In this document: positions 63,669 to 64,000 of the stretch, piece after piece
Numbering within the stretch: the first letter of the stretch is position 1
Layout of the letters: every line of letters starts with the position of its first letter
Assembly: GCF_900184895.1 (NCBI RefSeq)
Contig: NZ_FXZK01000001.1
Location: 868,001-932,000, forward strand
Direction: 5' to 3'
From: Flavimaricola marinus
GTDB lineage: Bacteria; Pseudomonadota; Alphaproteobacteria; Rhodobacterales; Rhodobacteraceae
Length of the DNA: 64,000 nt
Program-made: the position numbers and the translations under genes
Notes under the pieces: generated by a model
What the model saw: only the letters and a program-made list of their open reading frames with translations
Databases searched by the model: none
Told to the model about the DNA's origin: nothing

Positions 63669-64000
63669 TGATGCGGGCGGCGCTATGTGTCGCCCTGTCC
63701 GGCCTGCTCTGGGCCGGGGCTGCGGCGGCAGAACAAGGGCTGATGGGGCGCAGCGTGGTGTTCTCGGTCGAGACTTGGGACGACCCGGCAGCACCGTTTC
63801 TGCAAAGCAGCGCCTACCGAGCGGTCGTCGGGCCGGGGCCTGAATTCGGGCTGGCCCCGGAAACCAACGGCGATCTCTACGTGGTGCCGGTGCTGATCGA
63901 CATCGGTGACGACCGGATCGACATCAGCTTCAAGAACATCCCGCCGGGCACCTTCTACGAGGCCGCGTTCAACGGCTATATCCTGACCTTCGAAACGGAT
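63668..64000 (+). CDS. Secreted hypothetical protein, N-terminal part (runs off window)
   Basis: The ATG overlaps the accA stop (TGATG). The 111 residues inside the window begin with a signal peptide (ALCVALSGLLWAGAAAAEQ) and continue with VVFSVETWDDPAAPFLQSSA and DDRIDISFKNIPPGTFYEA, a beta-rich pattern without a recognised family. The gene is truncated by the window end. Translational coupling to accA is probable. Confidence 0.75.
   Translation, partial: MMRAALCVALSGLLWAGAAAAEQGLMGRSVVFSVETWDDPAAPFLQSSAYRAVVGPGPEFGLAPETNGDLYVVPVLIDIGDDRIDISFKNIPPGTFYEAAFNGYILTFETD

Overview
The window is a contiguous piece of a high-GC alphaproteobacterial chromosome, almost certainly from the Rhodobacteraceae (Roseobacter group). 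Evidence: the chvI-chvG-hprK-rapZ-EIIA-HPr cluster divergent from ATP-dependent pckA; a membrane-anchored CXXCH cytochrome of CycM type; a TrcR/DUF1013 protein, COQ9, DUF6473 and DUF1244 proteins; a malyl-CoA lyase; a DgcA/DgcN pair; and frequent TTG/GTG starts. Genes are dense and mostly housekeeping. I see no IS element, prophage, CRISPR array, rRNA or tRNA gene.

Layout. 1-4.1 kb: clpS-rsmC-SDR operon (minus), divergent HAD hydrolase, D,D-carboxypeptidase with SPOR-like tail. 4.2-10 kb: yejABEF-type oligopeptide ABC importer (minus). 10-16.5 kb: cytochrome c, prephenate dehydratase, GFA protein, SRPBCC protein, NudC, CpdB-like phosphoesterase, HAD phosphatase. 16.6-18 kb: SRP RNA (ffs) and rsgA, with an unusual leader between them. 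18-20.1 kb: ankyrin protein followed by a tyrosine phosphatase-like gene broken by two compensating frameshifts. 20.3-25.4 kb: acetyltransferase, a VOC protein behind a SoxR-type box, dnaX-ybaB-recR, a methyltransferase. 25.4-29.3 kb: secreted DUF4453-like protein, trcR, secreted RNase T2, pckA.

29.6-35 kb: chvI/chvG two-component system co-directional with a short HPr kinase, rapZ, a mannose-type EIIA, HPr and an acyltransferase. This is a regulatory (sugar-transport-free) PTS coupled to envelope sensing, with pckA on the other side of a shared 300-bp control region. 35-44.8 kb: 3-hydroxyacyl-CoA dehydrogenase, DUF6473, etfBA, quinone oxidoreductase, coq9, rpsU, GST, mscL, msrQ-like, ald with divergent Lrp/AsnC regulator. 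44.8-55 kb: methyltransferase, ytoQ, DUF1272, pheS-yrhK-pheT, rpmI-rplT, GNAT, DUF1992, pyk. 55-64 kb: N-formylglutamate amidohydrolase with HAD phosphatase, DUF1244, a D-amino-acid module (D-amino-acid aminotransferase, dgcA, dgcN), malyl-CoA lyase, a Wzi-like outer-membrane protein, accA and a truncated secreted protein.

The most interesting points are the ffs-rsgA leader (tiny ORF with a perfect Shine-Dalgarno, then a long hairpin), the SoxR-type operator, the D-glutamate catabolic operon, the double frameshift in the phosphatase gene, and a short dispersed element present at least six times at gene borders. None of these is a clearly new system; I found no strong candidate for an undescribed defence or mobile system here. 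All calls rest on reading the sequence and recalled family knowledge; no database search was run.
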